From: Mageeibacillus sp. UBA3781
GTDB taxonomy: Bacteria > Bacillota > Clostridia > Saccharofermentanales > Saccharofermentanaceae
DNA: 39,315 nucleotides
Reading direction: 5' to 3'
Assembly (NCBI GenBank): GCA_002368805.1
Contig: DFFH01000116.1
Location: forward strand, 1,947 to 41,261
Shown: positions 17,185 through 25,140 of the stretch, piece after piece
How the letters are laid out: each line of letters opens with the position of its first letter
Position numbering within the stretch: the stretch's first letter is position 1
Position numbers and translations under genes: made by a program
The notes under the pieces: model-generated
What the model was told of the DNA's origin: nothing
Database searches by the model: none
What the model saw: the letters and a program-made list of their open reading frames with translations, nothing else

Positions 17185-18030
17185 ATGGGTGAAGAAGAGA
17201 GAAAAGGCCGTCATCTGATTACGGAAGCGAAGCGTGTCGTCGTCAAGGTCGGTACGTCCACGATCACGTATGAGAACGGACGCATGAATATGCGTAATAT
17301 TGACCGCCTGGCCAGAGCGATCGCGGATCTGATGAATTCCGGTCGTGAAGTGGTTCTGGTCACCTCCGGTGCTATCGGTGTCGGAGTAGGATGTCTGGAT
17401 CTTCCCGAGCGACCGAGTGAGATGCGTGATAAGCAGGCGGTAGCAGCGGTCGGCCAGTGTGAGCTGATGAATGTATATAGCCGCTGTTTTGCCGAGTATT
17501 CCCGTGTCGTGGCACAGATCCTCCTGACGAAGGACGGTATCGACGACCCGATCACGAGAGAGAATATCTCGAATACCATGGAGGCCCTGATCGAGAAGGG
17601 GATCCTGCCGATCGTAAATGAGAACGATACCGTATCCACGGCCGAGATCCCGCATGCCGGAACCTTCGGCGACAACGATACGCTTTCCGCACTGGTTGCC
17701 CGCGTGGTCGATGCGGATCTTCTGATCATCCTGTCGGACATCGATGCTGTATATGACAGCAATCCGCGTGTGAATCCGGATGCGAAGCGCATCTCTGTGG
17801 TGACCGAGGTGGACGATGCCCTGATCTCCGGTGCCGGCGGCGCAGGTTCTTCTCTGGGTACCGGCGGTATGCAGACGAAGATCACGGCGATGAATATGCT
17901 GATGCATCACGGGATCGCCGGTGTGATCGCAGAGGGTTCCCAGTCCCAGATCCTCGAGGATATCCTCGATGGCGAAGATATCGGAACACTCTTTGTTCCA
18001 TTAACGAAAGACCAGGTGCTTGACGAATAG
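17185..18030 (+). CDS. proB: Glutamate 5-kinase, short form without PUA domain
   Basis: 281 residues; first step of proline synthesis, phosphorylating the gamma-carboxylate of glutamate. The amino-acid kinase fold is complete: VVVKVGTSTI near the start, VTSGAIGVG, PIVNENDTVS, FGDNDTLSALVA, LSDIDAVYD, and the glycine-rich SLGTGGMQTKI loop. E. coli ProB continues into a PUA domain (about 367 residues in all); this protein stops after the kinase, as in many clostridial versions. proA, the usual partner, is not next to it. The start is set by GAGG about 8 nt upstream, and a strong terminator follows immediately, so the gene is a single transcription unit. Confidence 0.93.
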   Translation: MGEEERKGRHLITEAKRVVVKVGTSTITYENGRMNMRNIDRLARAIADLMNSGREVVLVTSGAIGVGVGCLDLPERPSEMRDKQAVAAVGQCELMNVYSRCFAEYSRVVAQILLTKDGIDDPITRENISNTMEALIEKGILPIVNENDTVSTAEIPHAGTFGDNDTLSALVARVVDADLLIILSDIDAVYDSNPRVNPDAKRISVVTEVDDALISGAGGAGSSLGTGGMQTKITAMNMLMHHGIAGVIAEGSQSQILEDILDGEDIGTLFVPLTKDQVLDE

Positions 18031-18048
18031 CACGAGAATAGCAAAAGA

Positions 18049-18090
18049 AGCAGGTGTTCGGGGTAATCCCGGATACCTGCTCTTTTTTAT
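18049..18090 (+). terminator. Intrinsic terminator of proB
   Basis: A 14-bp uninterrupted stem (AGCAGGTGTTCGGG at 18049-18062 with CCCGGATACCTGCT at 18068-18081, two G-U pairs) followed by TCTTTTTTAT. Confidence 0.9.
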
Positions 18091-18160
18091 GCAAGTATCC
18101 GCCGTGCATATTGATCCGGCCAAGGGAAAATCATCGAGGAAAAAAGGGGTAGAAAAACCG

Positions 18161-18195
18161 GGGAAAAGAAAAGCAGTCTTCTGTTGAAAGACTGC
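18161..18195 (-). terminator. Intrinsic terminator of the candidate small RNA
   Basis: GCAGTCTT and AAGACTGC (plus-strand 18173-18180 and 18188-18195) form a perfect 8-bp stem. Read on the minus strand it is followed by TTTTCTTTTCC. The plus-strand side has no T run, which sets the direction. Confidence 0.65.
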
Positions 18196-18310
18196 CCGGA
18201 GTTATTATGAAGCACTATGTTGTTATTAGGATGGTAAGCTCAAACCCCAAACACAAACTCAACAAACCGGGTTTTCAACAAGCTTCCCTGAAGCGCTCTC
18301 AACCGCTTCC
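18161..18310 (-). ncRNA. Candidate small RNA of about 150 nt
   Basis: Between two independent terminators lies a stretch with no ORF but with its own signals on the minus strand. A perfect TATAAT (18322-18317) is followed by a region that can fold: GAAGCG/CGCTTC near the 5' end, then a longer stem joining AAGCT and AAACCC with GGGTTT and AGCTT. It ends in a clean terminator hairpin. It does not show the conserved core of SRP RNA, tmRNA or RNase P. No convincing -35 is present. This accounts for most of the 500-nt gene-free region 18031-18531. Confidence 0.35.
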
Positions 18311-18316
18311 ATTGTC

Positions 18317-18322
18317 ATTATA
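18317..18322 (-). promoter_or_regulatory. -10 box of the candidate small RNA
   Basis: TATAAT on the minus strand, with transcription expected to begin near 18310. The hexamer 17 bp upstream (ATTTCT) is a poor -35, so support is limited. Confidence 0.35.
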
Positions 18323-18453
18323 TCCCTAGGTCGTTGAAAAGAAATCATCAATCTGTTAACTGGATTCTAATAAAAGTGAAGTCCGCGACATAATTTGACA
18401 CATTTTCTTCACAATTACCAGAAATACCCTGATATTCGGGCATCCAAGGTGTG

Positions 18454-18516
18454 GAAAAAACGGAAACGTCAGGAGCGATCCGCGGAAAAATCCGGGAATC
18501 GGCGGCGACGTTTCCG
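18454..18516 (-). terminator. Intrinsic terminator of the asparaginase-like gene
   Basis: CGGAAACGTC (18461-18470) and GACGTTTCCG (18507-18516) form a perfect 10-bp outer stem with an inner hairpin. On the minus strand it is followed by TTTTTTCC. It lies 15 nt after the stop codon. Confidence 0.85.
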
Positions 18517-18531
18517 GTAATTTTTTCAGAA

Positions 18532-19527
18532 TTATTTCTTGATGAGCTTGCCCAGCCAGGTGGACAGCATCAGATATGCCCAGGCTGCCTCAAGCGGCAT
18601 GTCGTAAAGAGGCTTGATCTTCGCATCCAGGATCGCTTTGGTTGAAGGGGATGGCACGAGCGCGCTGTCGATCGGCGCGACGAAGACCTGCTTATCGTAG
18701 CGGGCGCATGCCTTCTTCAGATACAGGATGGAGAACGGGTTATCCTCGGAGAGAGTATTGACCGTGCCATCGTAGTGCAGACGCTGCAGGACATATTTGT
18801 AATCGGATCTTGCGATGCTGAAGTTGTCGTAGTTTAAGCAGACAGGAGCATCGATCGTCAGGATGGTATCTTCCTTCGGAAGTGTCATCAGCTTGCTTAA
18901 TGCGCGCAGATTCTTCATGGAATTCGGGCATTCGGAGGGGAGCTCCACGTCTTCGTTTCTGATGAATTTTTTGCCGGAGATCTTGCCGGCGACACGGTTC
19001 TTATAGCTGGCGAAGTCATCGGTCTTTCTATTCGGGCTCATCATGTATGCCGCATAGTGGACATAGATCTTGCCGTCTGCCGCCTTGCCGACGACATAGA
19101 CACCCTTATCGACTTCCATAGCAAGAGTATAGGCGGCCTTGAGGTTGATGACCGCATCCGTGTCTTCCTCTGTGGGCGCGATCTTCGATCCGAAGAGTAC
19201 GACCGGGATCTCATAGCCGGACAGAAGAAGCTCTGCGAGCTGGGCGGTATAGGCCATCGTGTTGGCGCCGTGCGCGATCAGGACGCATCCGTATTCGCCC
19301 TTGTCCAGTTCTTTTTTCAGCGCATCGAAAAGCACTTTATACATGGGCGGGGTGAAGTTCTCGGAGCATACATCCACAGGCTCAATGATCGTGAAATCCT
19401 TTCCGAACTTGCCGGCAGCATCGAGCACAGCATAAGGTGCGACGCCGAGTTCAAGTGCTTTTTTCGAAAGACGGGTGGAAATGCTTCCACCGGTAAAAAC
19501 CATCAGGACTTTTTTCAGATCTGCCAT
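18532..19527 (-). CDS. Asparaginase-family protein with altered active-site residues
   Basis: 331 residues with the two-domain L-asparaginase fold. Family landmarks: FTGGSIS at 11-17, HGANTMAYTA at 86-95, and PNRKTDDFAS at 165-174. In active type I enzymes these read TGGTI, HGTDTMAYTA and a Lys-containing loop. Here the first Thr is Ser15, the second Thr is Ala88, the Asp is Asn89, and my alignment puts Met163 at the catalytic Lys. The protein is therefore probably not an ordinary L-asparaginase; it may act on another amide or have a binding role. GGGAGG 8 nt upstream fixes the start. It has its own promoter and terminator. The fold assignment is firm, the activity is not. Confidence 0.75.
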   Translation of the reverse strand: MADLKKVLMVFTGGSISTRLSKKALELGVAPYAVLDAAGKFGKDFTIIEPVDVCSENFTPPMYKVLFDALKKELDKGEYGCVLIAHGANTMAYTAQLAELLLSGYEIPVVLFGSKIAPTEEDTDAVINLKAAYTLAMEVDKGVYVVGKAADGKIYVHYAAYMMSPNRKTDDFASYKNRVAGKISGKKFIRNEDVELPSECPNSMKNLRALSKLMTLPKEDTILTIDAPVCLNYDNFSIARSDYKYVLQRLHYDGTVNTLSEDNPFSILYLKKACARYDKQVFVAPIDSALVPSPSTKAILDAKIKPLYDMPLEAAWAYLMLSTWLGKLIKK

Positions 19528-19602
19528 GTGAATACCTCCCCATTAAAACGCCGGCCGCAAAAGCGGAAACTACCGCTTCAGAGGACCGAAAATCATATTT
19601 TT

Positions 19603-19608
19603 ATTATA
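19603..19608 (-). promoter_or_regulatory. -10 box for the asparaginase-like gene
   Basis: TATAAT on the minus strand, about 76 nt before the start codon, in an AT-rich divergent region. No clear -35. Confidence 0.45.
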
Positions 19609-19630
19609 GCGCAGATTATTTTTATTTGTT

Positions 19631-19639
19631 TGATATAAT
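19631..19639 (+). promoter_or_regulatory. Extended -10 promoter of the exonuclease III gene
   Basis: TGATATAAT combines a TGn extension and a perfect -10, 40 nt before the start codon. It is divergent from the minus-strand -10 about 25 nt away. Confidence 0.6.
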
Positions 19640-19678
19640 ACACAAGAAAGATAAAAGAAATAGCGAGGAAATGTTAAC

Positions 19679-20446
19679 ATGCGGTTAATTAGTTGGAATG
19701 TAAACGGCATCCGTGCTGTCGCGAAGAAGGGATTTCTCGATACGGTAAAAGAACTCGACCCGGACATCCTCTGCATCCAGGAGACGAAGGCGTCCGTGGA
19801 CCAGCTCGATGACAGCCTTCTGAACATCCCCGGATATAAGAGTTATTTTTCTTCGGCGGAGAGAAAAGGGTATTCCGGAACCTGCGTGTACACCAAGAGG
19901 GAGCCGGTATCGGTCTCCTACGGCCTCGGCGAGGATGAATTCGATCACGAGGGAAGGACGATCGAGCTGGACTTCGGTGATTTTATCCTCTATAACATCT
20001 ATTTCCCGAACGGAGGGCGCGGTCCGGAGGTCGTGGAGTTTAAGCTCCGGTTCTATGACTGCTTCCTCAAGAAAGTGAAAAAGCAGATGGACGAGGGGAG
20101 GATGGTCCTTGTGTGCGGCGATGTGAATACGGCGCATAAGGAGATCGACCTTTCCAATCCGAAGGCAAATAGTAAGATCTCGGGATTTCTCCCGGAAGAA
20201 CGTGTCTATATGGACCACTTCGCGGAGACCGGCCTGGTCGATACCTTCCGTATGCTCTATCCGGATGTGACGGAGAAATACACATGGTGGTCCTATAAGA
20301 CATTTGCCAGAGACAGGAACGTCGGCTGGCGTATCGACTACTTCTTCATCGATGCATCGCACAAGGATCGCATCGCGGAATCCGAGATGCTGTCGGACGT
20401 CATGGGATCGGATCACTGCCCGATCTATATCGACCTGAAAGAATAG
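19679..20446 (+). CDS. xth: Exodeoxyribonuclease III / AP endonuclease
   Basis: 255 residues, the full length of the ExoIII/ExoA family. It repairs abasic sites and trims 3' ends. Diagnostic motifs are all present: SWNVNGIRA at the start, LCIQETKA with the metal-binding Glu, CGDVNTAHKEIDL, the WWSYK and WRIDYF segments, and the C-terminal GSDHCPI with the catalytic Asp-His pair. The start has AGGAA 9 nt upstream. The next gene has its own promoter. Confidence 0.95.
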   Translation: MRLISWNVNGIRAVAKKGFLDTVKELDPDILCIQETKASVDQLDDSLLNIPGYKSYFSSAERKGYSGTCVYTKREPVSVSYGLGEDEFDHEGRTIELDFGDFILYNIYFPNGGRGPEVVEFKLRFYDCFLKKVKKQMDEGRMVLVCGDVNTAHKEIDLSNPKANSKISGFLPEERVYMDHFAETGLVDTFRMLYPDVTEKYTWWSYKTFARDRNVGWRIDYFFIDASHKDRIAESEMLSDVMGSDHCPIYIDLKE

Positions 20447-20506
20447 TGCTTTTCGCCCTGCAAAGTCTTCCAGTGACGAAATTTATAGTATATATAAGGT
20501 TTCCTG

Positions 20507-20515
20507 TGGTATAAT
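20507..20515 (+). promoter_or_regulatory. Extended -10 promoter of the PrsA-like gene
   Basis: TGGTATAAT gives a TGn extension and perfect -10, about 95 nt before the start codon. The 162-nt gap after the exonuclease gene otherwise shows no gene. Confidence 0.55.
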
Positions 20516-20608
20516 GCCCCTGTTATATATAAAGTACTTAATGCTCGGAGTGTGTTTCTTCCAGGGAATAGGGACCGCCGGGCAGGTATGTTGAGAGAGG
20601 AAAAGAAA

Positions 20609-21760
20609 ATGAAAAAAATACGGATCAGTGCAGTACTGACGGCGATCTGCATCATGGCGGGCATGTGCCTGTCCGGATGTAAGGAGACGAAGACCACTAT
20701 GGGTTCTTCTTCCACCGGGGCTACCGGCTCCGATACGGGTCTGAGCTTCTCTGTCGAGGATTCATCCGCATCCGGCAGCGATGCTAGTGTTCCGGGCGCT
20801 TCCACCACATATATGAAGATGACCTATGAGAACAACTACGATCAGGCGGCGATCAATGAGATGGGCAAGATAGTCAAGATCCGCGACATGCAGTTCACTG
20901 CGCTGGATTATAACTTCTACTTCGCCAATGAATATGTTCAGCTGATGAAGATGCAGGTGCAGGGCGTTACCAATATCCCGATGACACCTTCCGGATTCCT
21001 GGATATGTCAGGACAGCTGACAACGGAGATGAAGGTAAAGGATTATCTGCAGAAAGCGGTCGTTTCCGACTTCCAGGGCGAGGTATTCCTTCTCGAATAC
21101 GCACAGAAGAATAATCTGACTCTTGGCGACGACACTGCGGGTAAGATCAATGAAGAATTCGAGAAGACCAAGAAATCCGCAGAAGAAATCGGCATGACGC
21201 TCGATGAGTATCTGAAGTCCTACTACGGACCGGATGCCAACGAGGATGGCCTGCGTGCGATCCTGCAGCGCTATGAGCTGGTAAATCTTGCGATGGATCA
21301 CTACGTGAAAAACTATAAGTTCGCCGAGGGAGAGACGATGCTTCCGACGGTGTACCATGTTCTGTATCCGACACTGGATCTGACGACAGGACAGATGCTT
21401 GCAGATGATAAGAAGGCAGAGGCGAAGCAGAAAGCAGAAGCTCTGAAGGCTTCGGCAACAAGCCTCGATGACCTCAAGTCAAAAGCGGAGGCTGGCAAGG
21501 CGGCCAATGAAGTAGCCGAGGCGGCTGAATATACAGTATCTGTCGGACAGATGGTCAAGCCTTTCGAAGAATGGTGCTTCGCTGATCACAACATCGGTGA
21601 TATGGACGTAGTTGAGACCGAGTATGGTTACCATGTCATGTATTTTGTCGGCAAGAAGGAAGCCGATGACGAGCAGAAGAAGCAGATCGCTTACAAAGCC
21701 ATGAATACAGAGATGGAAAAGGCGATCGAATCTGAAGAATACACTCCGGTATTCTCCTGA
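20609..21760 (+). CDS. PrsA/SurA-like peptidyl-prolyl isomerase lipoprotein
   Basis: 383 residues. The ATG at 20609 is preferred over upstream in-frame starts because GAGAGGA precedes it and it opens directly into a lipoprotein signal with LSGC (Cys24). After a Ser/Thr/Gly-rich linker comes a helical chaperone-like region (about 85-240, with EYAQKNNLT and DEYLKSYYG). The parvulin (PpiC) domain follows (about 247-349), recognised by YHVLYP at its start and ETEYGYHVMYFVGKK at its end. Such proteins sit on the outer face of the membrane and help fold secreted proteins. That could include the pilus components nearby, but nothing in the sequence shows it. A terminator follows, so it is monocistronic. 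Confidence 0.85.
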   Translation: MKKIRISAVLTAICIMAGMCLSGCKETKTTMGSSSTGATGSDTGLSFSVEDSSASGSDASVPGASTTYMKMTYENNYDQAAINEMGKIVKIRDMQFTALDYNFYFANEYVQLMKMQVQGVTNIPMTPSGFLDMSGQLTTEMKVKDYLQKAVVSDFQGEVFLLEYAQKNNLTLGDDTAGKINEEFEKTKKSAEEIGMTLDEYLKSYYGPDANEDGLRAILQRYELVNLAMDHYVKNYKFAEGETMLPTVYHVLYPTLDLTTGQMLADDKKAEAKQKAEALKASATSLDDLKSKAEAGKAANEVAEAAEYTVSVGQMVKPFEEWCFADHNIGDMDVVETEYGYHVMYFVGKKEADDEQKKQIAYKAMNTEMEKAIESEEYTPVFS

Positions 21761-21785
21761 TCGATACCAATAATGAGATTTGAAG

Positions 21786-21823
21786 GATCCTCTTTCCGGA
21801 TTTCCAGAAAGAGGATCTTCTTT
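21786..21823 (+). terminator. Intrinsic terminator of the PrsA-like gene
   Basis: GATCCTCTTTC (21786-21796) and GAAAGAGGATC (21807-21817) form a perfect 11-bp stem followed by TTCTTTAT. Confidence 0.8.
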
Positions 21824-21828
21824 ATGCC

Positions 21829-21857
21829 TTGATTTTTTGATCTATATCTTATATACT
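21829..21857 (+). promoter_or_regulatory. Promoter of the zinc-uptake operon
   Basis: TTGATT (21829-21834) and TATACT (21852-21857) with an ideal 17-bp spacer. Transcription should start near 21864, just before the palindrome. Confidence 0.6.
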
Positions 21858-21865
21858 CGCTTCTG

Positions 21866-21888
21866 CAGTTGCGAACCATTCGCAACTG
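21866..21888. promoter_or_regulatory. Candidate Zur operator (perfect 10-bp palindrome)
   Basis: CAGTTGCGAA and TTCGCAACTG flank a 3-bp centre. The site begins about 9 bp after the -10 box and so overlaps the expected transcription start, a typical repressor position. The operon behind it ends with a Fur/Zur-family gene. Size and symmetry resemble Fur-family boxes, but the sequence differs from the Bacillus Zur box, so the assignment is inferred. Confidence 0.55.
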
Positions 21889-21920
21889 GCGGAATAAACA
21901 CGAAAAGAGTATAGGTACAC

Positions 21921-22940
21921 ATGAAGTCGGGAAAATATAGAAAACCTTCGGATCAGATGATGCACAGCGCACGTATCAGACGGGTTCTCACGGGGATCCT
22001 CTCCCTGATGATGCTCTGTACGACGGGAAACCTCTGCGGATGTAAGAAGAGAGGCTTCGGGAAAGATGCCGAAGGCAAGGTCAGGATCATCACGTCGATC
22101 TATCCGATGTATGATTTTGCCAAGAAGATCGGCGGCGATCAGGTGGCCGTGAAGATGCTTGTCCCGGCGGGGACTGAGCCGCACTCCTGGGAACCCTCGA
22201 CCAGAGATATGCTCGATCTGGAGGACGCGGATCTGTTCATCTATAACGGCGCAGGGATCGACGCCTGGGCTGAGGATATTCTCGATACAGTGCAGAATAA
22301 AAACCTTACCGTCCTGTGCGCATCGAAGGATGTCACGCTTCTGAAAGCAGGAGAAGACCATCACGACGAAGACGGACACGAAGATGAGGAGAGCCACGAG
22401 GAATCTCACCATCACGGTGAGTACGATCCGCATGTATGGCTTTCTCCTAAGAATGCGGAAAAAGAACTCGCTGCGATCGCAGAGGCGCTGATCTCGAAGG
22501 ACCCGGATCATGCGGACATCTACCGGGCAAATCTGGAATCGGCAAAGAAAGAATGTGAAGCACTGGATAGTGCTTTTCGGGAAAAACTCGGTGCTTTTTC
22601 CGGAAAATATATCGTCGTGGCACATGAGGCCTATGGCTATCTGTGCGAAGATTACGGTCTGAAGCAGATCGGCATCGAGGGCGTGTCGGCGGATCAGGAG
22701 CCGGATGCGGCGAGAATGAGGGAAATCATCGACATGGTCAGAGAGTATGATATCAAGTGCATCTTCTTCGAGGAACTGGTCGATCCGAAGGTCGCCAAGT
22801 CGATCGCGGAGGAGACCGGCTGCGAGTCAAAGTCCCTGTCCCCGCTGGACGGACTTTCGAAAGAAGACATCGACGCAGGACGCGAATACTTCACGGTCAT
22901 GAGGGAGAACCTCGAGGCGCTGGCCGCGTCATTCGGCTAA
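21921..22940 (+). CDS. znuA: Zinc ABC transporter substrate-binding lipoprotein
   Basis: 339 residues of the cluster A-I metal-binding protein family. A lipoprotein-type signal ends near CGC (Cys39 or Cys41). TSIYPMYDFAKKIGG opens the mature domain. Metal-ligand candidates are His88 in GTEPHSWEPS, His171 in YDPHVWLSP, and the His in VVAHEAYGYL. Between the first two lies a His/Asp/Glu-rich loop (146-166), the signature of zinc-specific (ZnuA/AdcA) members. The first ATG has a weak ribosome binding site; ATGs at 21957 and 21960 are alternatives and would shorten the n-region to a more usual length. First gene of znuA-znuC-znuB-zur. Confidence 0.9.
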   Translation: MKSGKYRKPSDQMMHSARIRRVLTGILSLMMLCTTGNLCGCKKRGFGKDAEGKVRIITSIYPMYDFAKKIGGDQVAVKMLVPAGTEPHSWEPSTRDMLDLEDADLFIYNGAGIDAWAEDILDTVQNKNLTVLCASKDVTLLKAGEDHHDEDGHEDEESHEESHHHGEYDPHVWLSPKNAEKELAAIAEALISKDPDHADIYRANLESAKKECEALDSAFREKLGAFSGKYIVVAHEAYGYLCEDYGLKQIGIEGVSADQEPDAARMREIIDMVREYDIKCIFFEELVDPKVAKSIAEETGCESKSLSPLDGLSKEDIDAGREYFTVMRENLEALAASFG

Positions 22941-22984
22941 GAAGTACCCGATGCAAGAGATGAAATGAAAAGGAGAAACGGAGT

Positions 22985-23875
22985 ATGGGAAATGTGATCG
23001 AAGTTTCCGGCATGTCGTTCGGCTATACGCGGGACATGATCCTCGAAGACGTGGACTTCACCGTGGAACAGGGTGATTTTGCCGTCGTGATCGGTGATAA
23101 CGGCGTCGGTAAGAGTACGATGGTCAAGCTCCTTCTCGGTGTCCTTCGCCCGACGAAGGGAACGATCAGCATCAGCGGAAAACCGCTGACCTCGCTTCGC
23201 GGGACCGGGATCGGGTATCTGCCGCAGAACAGCGGAAGCAAGGCCTCCACCTTCCCCGCGACATGCGAAGAGATCGTCATGAGCGGGCTGTATAAAAAGA
23301 TCGGATTCGGAAGATTTCCCGGAAAAGAACATAAGAAGAAGGCGGAAGAAGCGCTGAAGATGGTCGATATGCTTGATAAGAGAAAGTCTCTGATCGGGGA
23401 ACTGTCCGGTGGACAGCAGCAGCGCGTGATGCTCGCGCGGGTCCTCGCGGGAGATCCGGAGATACTGATCCTCGATGAGCCGACGGTCGGTATCGATGCC
23501 GAATCGGTCGATCGCCTGCTTCACATACTTCACCACCTGAATATCGACAAGAAAGTCACGATCCTCATGGTCACCCACGATGTCGAGAAGGCAGGACCGT
23601 ATGCCAACCGTGTACTGTGCCTGTCCGAGGGGGCCTGCCGTGAAGAGCTCCTTCCGGACGCGAAGATCGTCCACGCACATGCGCACAGCCACCCGCACGG
23701 CGGCGCAGAACATATCCACTGCGCGAACTGCGAACACGGCGATGCACACGGACATGATGCGGAGCACTGCGCCGAGTGTGCGCACTGCGATACCTCCTGC
23801 GGACATGGAGATCATCACGCATGCCATGAACATGATCATGCGCACCACGGAAAGGAAGGTGAGGGAAATGCCTGA
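22985..23875 (+). CDS. znuC: Zinc ABC transporter ATPase with His/Cys-rich C-terminal tail
   Basis: 296 residues. The ATPase core has Walker A GDNGVGKST (38-46), Q-loop PQNSG, signature LSGGQQQRV (140-148), Walker B ILILDEPT (160-167) and the switch His in VTHD. It powers import of zinc through ZnuB. The core ends near residue 228. It is followed by about 60 residues with 20 His and 7 Cys (230-288), including CANC and CAEC pairs, which should bind zinc in the cytosol. Such a tail is not part of a standard ATPase of this family. AAGGAG precedes the ATG. The last 8 nt overlap the start of znuB. Confidence 0.93.
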   Translation: MGNVIEVSGMSFGYTRDMILEDVDFTVEQGDFAVVIGDNGVGKSTMVKLLLGVLRPTKGTISISGKPLTSLRGTGIGYLPQNSGSKASTFPATCEEIVMSGLYKKIGFGRFPGKEHKKKAEEALKMVDMLDKRKSLIGELSGGQQQRVMLARVLAGDPEILILDEPTVGIDAESVDRLLHILHHLNIDKKVTILMVTHDVEKAGPYANRVLCLSEGACREELLPDAKIVHAHAHSHPHGGAEHIHCANCEHGDAHGHDAEHCAECAHCDTSCGHGDHHACHEHDHAHHGKEGEGNA

Positions 23876-24692
23876 GATCCTGCAATACGCGTACATGCAG
23901 AGAGCCCTTTTCGTGGGACTTCTTCTCTCGGTCATCGTTGCCTGCCTCGGCACGGTCATGGTACATAAGCGCCTGTCCCTCATTGGAGATGCGCTCTCGC
24001 ACTCATCGCTTGCCGGTGTCGCCCTGGGTCTTCTTATGGGATTTAACCCGATCGTCGGCGCTATGGCGGTCTGCATCATCGCAGCTTTCTCCATCGAGGT
24101 GATCCGCAAGAAACTCGGCAACCATTCGGAGCTCGCGGTCGCGATCGTGATGTCCACAGGCATCGGCCTGGCCGGCGTGATGTCCGGATTCGTGAAGAGC
24201 TCTGCTGACTTTAACTCTTTCCTTTTCGGATCGATCGTCGCGATCAGCAGCTTTGAAGCACGTCTGGTCATGATCCTTTCCGTGATCGTACTACTGGCAT
24301 TTATTCTTCTTTATAAAGAACTTTTCTATATCTCATTTGATGAACAGGCAGCGTCCATCTCCGGCGTCCCGGTCGGTACCATCAACGCGATCTTTACGAT
24401 CCTGACGGCGGTCACTGTCTCCATCGCCGCAAGAACGGTCGGCGCCCTGATCGTGTCCTCTCTTCTGGTAGTGCCTGTCGCTGCCGCCATGAGCATCGCA
24501 AGAAGCTACAGAACGACCGTGCTGTGGGCTGCATTTGTATCTGTCTTTTCCACGATCGGAGGACTGGTCCTGTCCTTCTATCTCGGACTAAAGCCCGGAG
24601 GAACCATCGTACTGATCTCCGTGGCATTTTTCCTGCTCTTCCGCTGTGTCGCCTTTTTGCGCGGCAGAAGCAGTTCTTCGAAAGGAGCGTGA
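23868..24692 (+). CDS. znuB: Zinc ABC transporter permease
   Basis: 274 residues, almost entirely hydrophobic, with about eight to nine membrane segments of the ABC-3 permease family. Recognisable features are VHKRLSLIGDALSHSSLAGVALG in the first third (family hallmark GDALSH) and SFDEQAASISGVPV in the second half. The ATG at 23868 overlaps the znuC stop by 8 nt, with GGAAGGTGAGG upstream, indicating coupled translation. An upstream in-frame start exists inside the His-rich tail of znuC but would add a non-hydrophobic stretch and is rejected. Confidence 0.93.
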   Translation: MPEILQYAYMQRALFVGLLLSVIVACLGTVMVHKRLSLIGDALSHSSLAGVALGLLMGFNPIVGAMAVCIIAAFSIEVIRKKLGNHSELAVAIVMSTGIGLAGVMSGFVKSSADFNSFLFGSIVAISSFEARLVMILSVIVLLAFILLYKELFYISFDEQAASISGVPVGTINAIFTILTAVTVSIAARTVGALIVSSLLVVPVAAAMSIARSYRTTVLWAAFVSVFSTIGGLVLSFYLGLKPGGTIVLISVAFFLLFRCVAFLRGRSSSSKGA

Positions 24693-24698
24693 TCACTG

Positions 24699-25136
24699 AT
24701 GGCTTTTCCTGATTCACTTCGCAAGACGAAATCCAGACTGAAGGTCTGGGAGATCCTGGAGAAAAGCTCCAAACCGCTGACAGCACGCCAGATCGCGCAG
24801 CAGGCTTCCGCTTCCGGTTCCGGCGGGGAAGACGGTAAAAGTGTGTGGCTCTCGAGCGTGTATCGCGCGCTCGAAGCCTTTGAAGAGGCACATGTCGTAA
24901 ACAGAATGATCCTCAAAGACAGCCCGGAGGCACTATATTCTCTTACTGAGACCGGGCATCACCACTATGCCATCTGTCTCGGCTGTAAGAGCAGGACCGA
25001 GCTGGAGGGGTGTCCTTTTGAAGAAGAGGAAGAACACCTGCACACGAAAAACGATGACTTCATGGTCGTGGGACACACGGTAGAGGTCTTCGGATACTGC
25101 AAAGACTGCAGAAAGAAAATGAAAAACGGCAAGTGA
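24699..25136 (+). CDS. zur: Fur-family metalloregulator, probably Zur
   Basis: 145 residues. The N-terminal winged helix (about 10-82) contains LTARQIAQQ and VWLSSVYRALEAFEE. The dimerisation and metal domain has HHHYAICLGC (87-96). Cys93/Cys96 and Cys134/Cys137 (CKDC) form the structural zinc site typical of Fur proteins; His113, His115 and His126 are candidate sensor-site ligands. It starts 6 nt after znuB and closes the zinc operon. Family membership is certain; the zinc specificity rests on the operon and on the palindrome before znuA. AAAGGAG lies somewhat far (about 14 nt) before the ATG. Confidence 0.88.
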   Translation: MAFPDSLRKTKSRLKVWEILEKSSKPLTARQIAQQASASGSGGEDGKSVWLSSVYRALEAFEEAHVVNRMILKDSPEALYSLTETGHHHYAICLGCKSRTELEGCPFEEEEEHLHTKNDDFMVVGHTVEVFGYCKDCRKKMKNGK

Positions 25137-25140
25137 TGGA

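Noticed and set aside
18161..18322. SRP RNA, tmRNA or RNase P RNA
   Set aside because: The conserved cores of those RNAs are not present, and the size and folds do not match.
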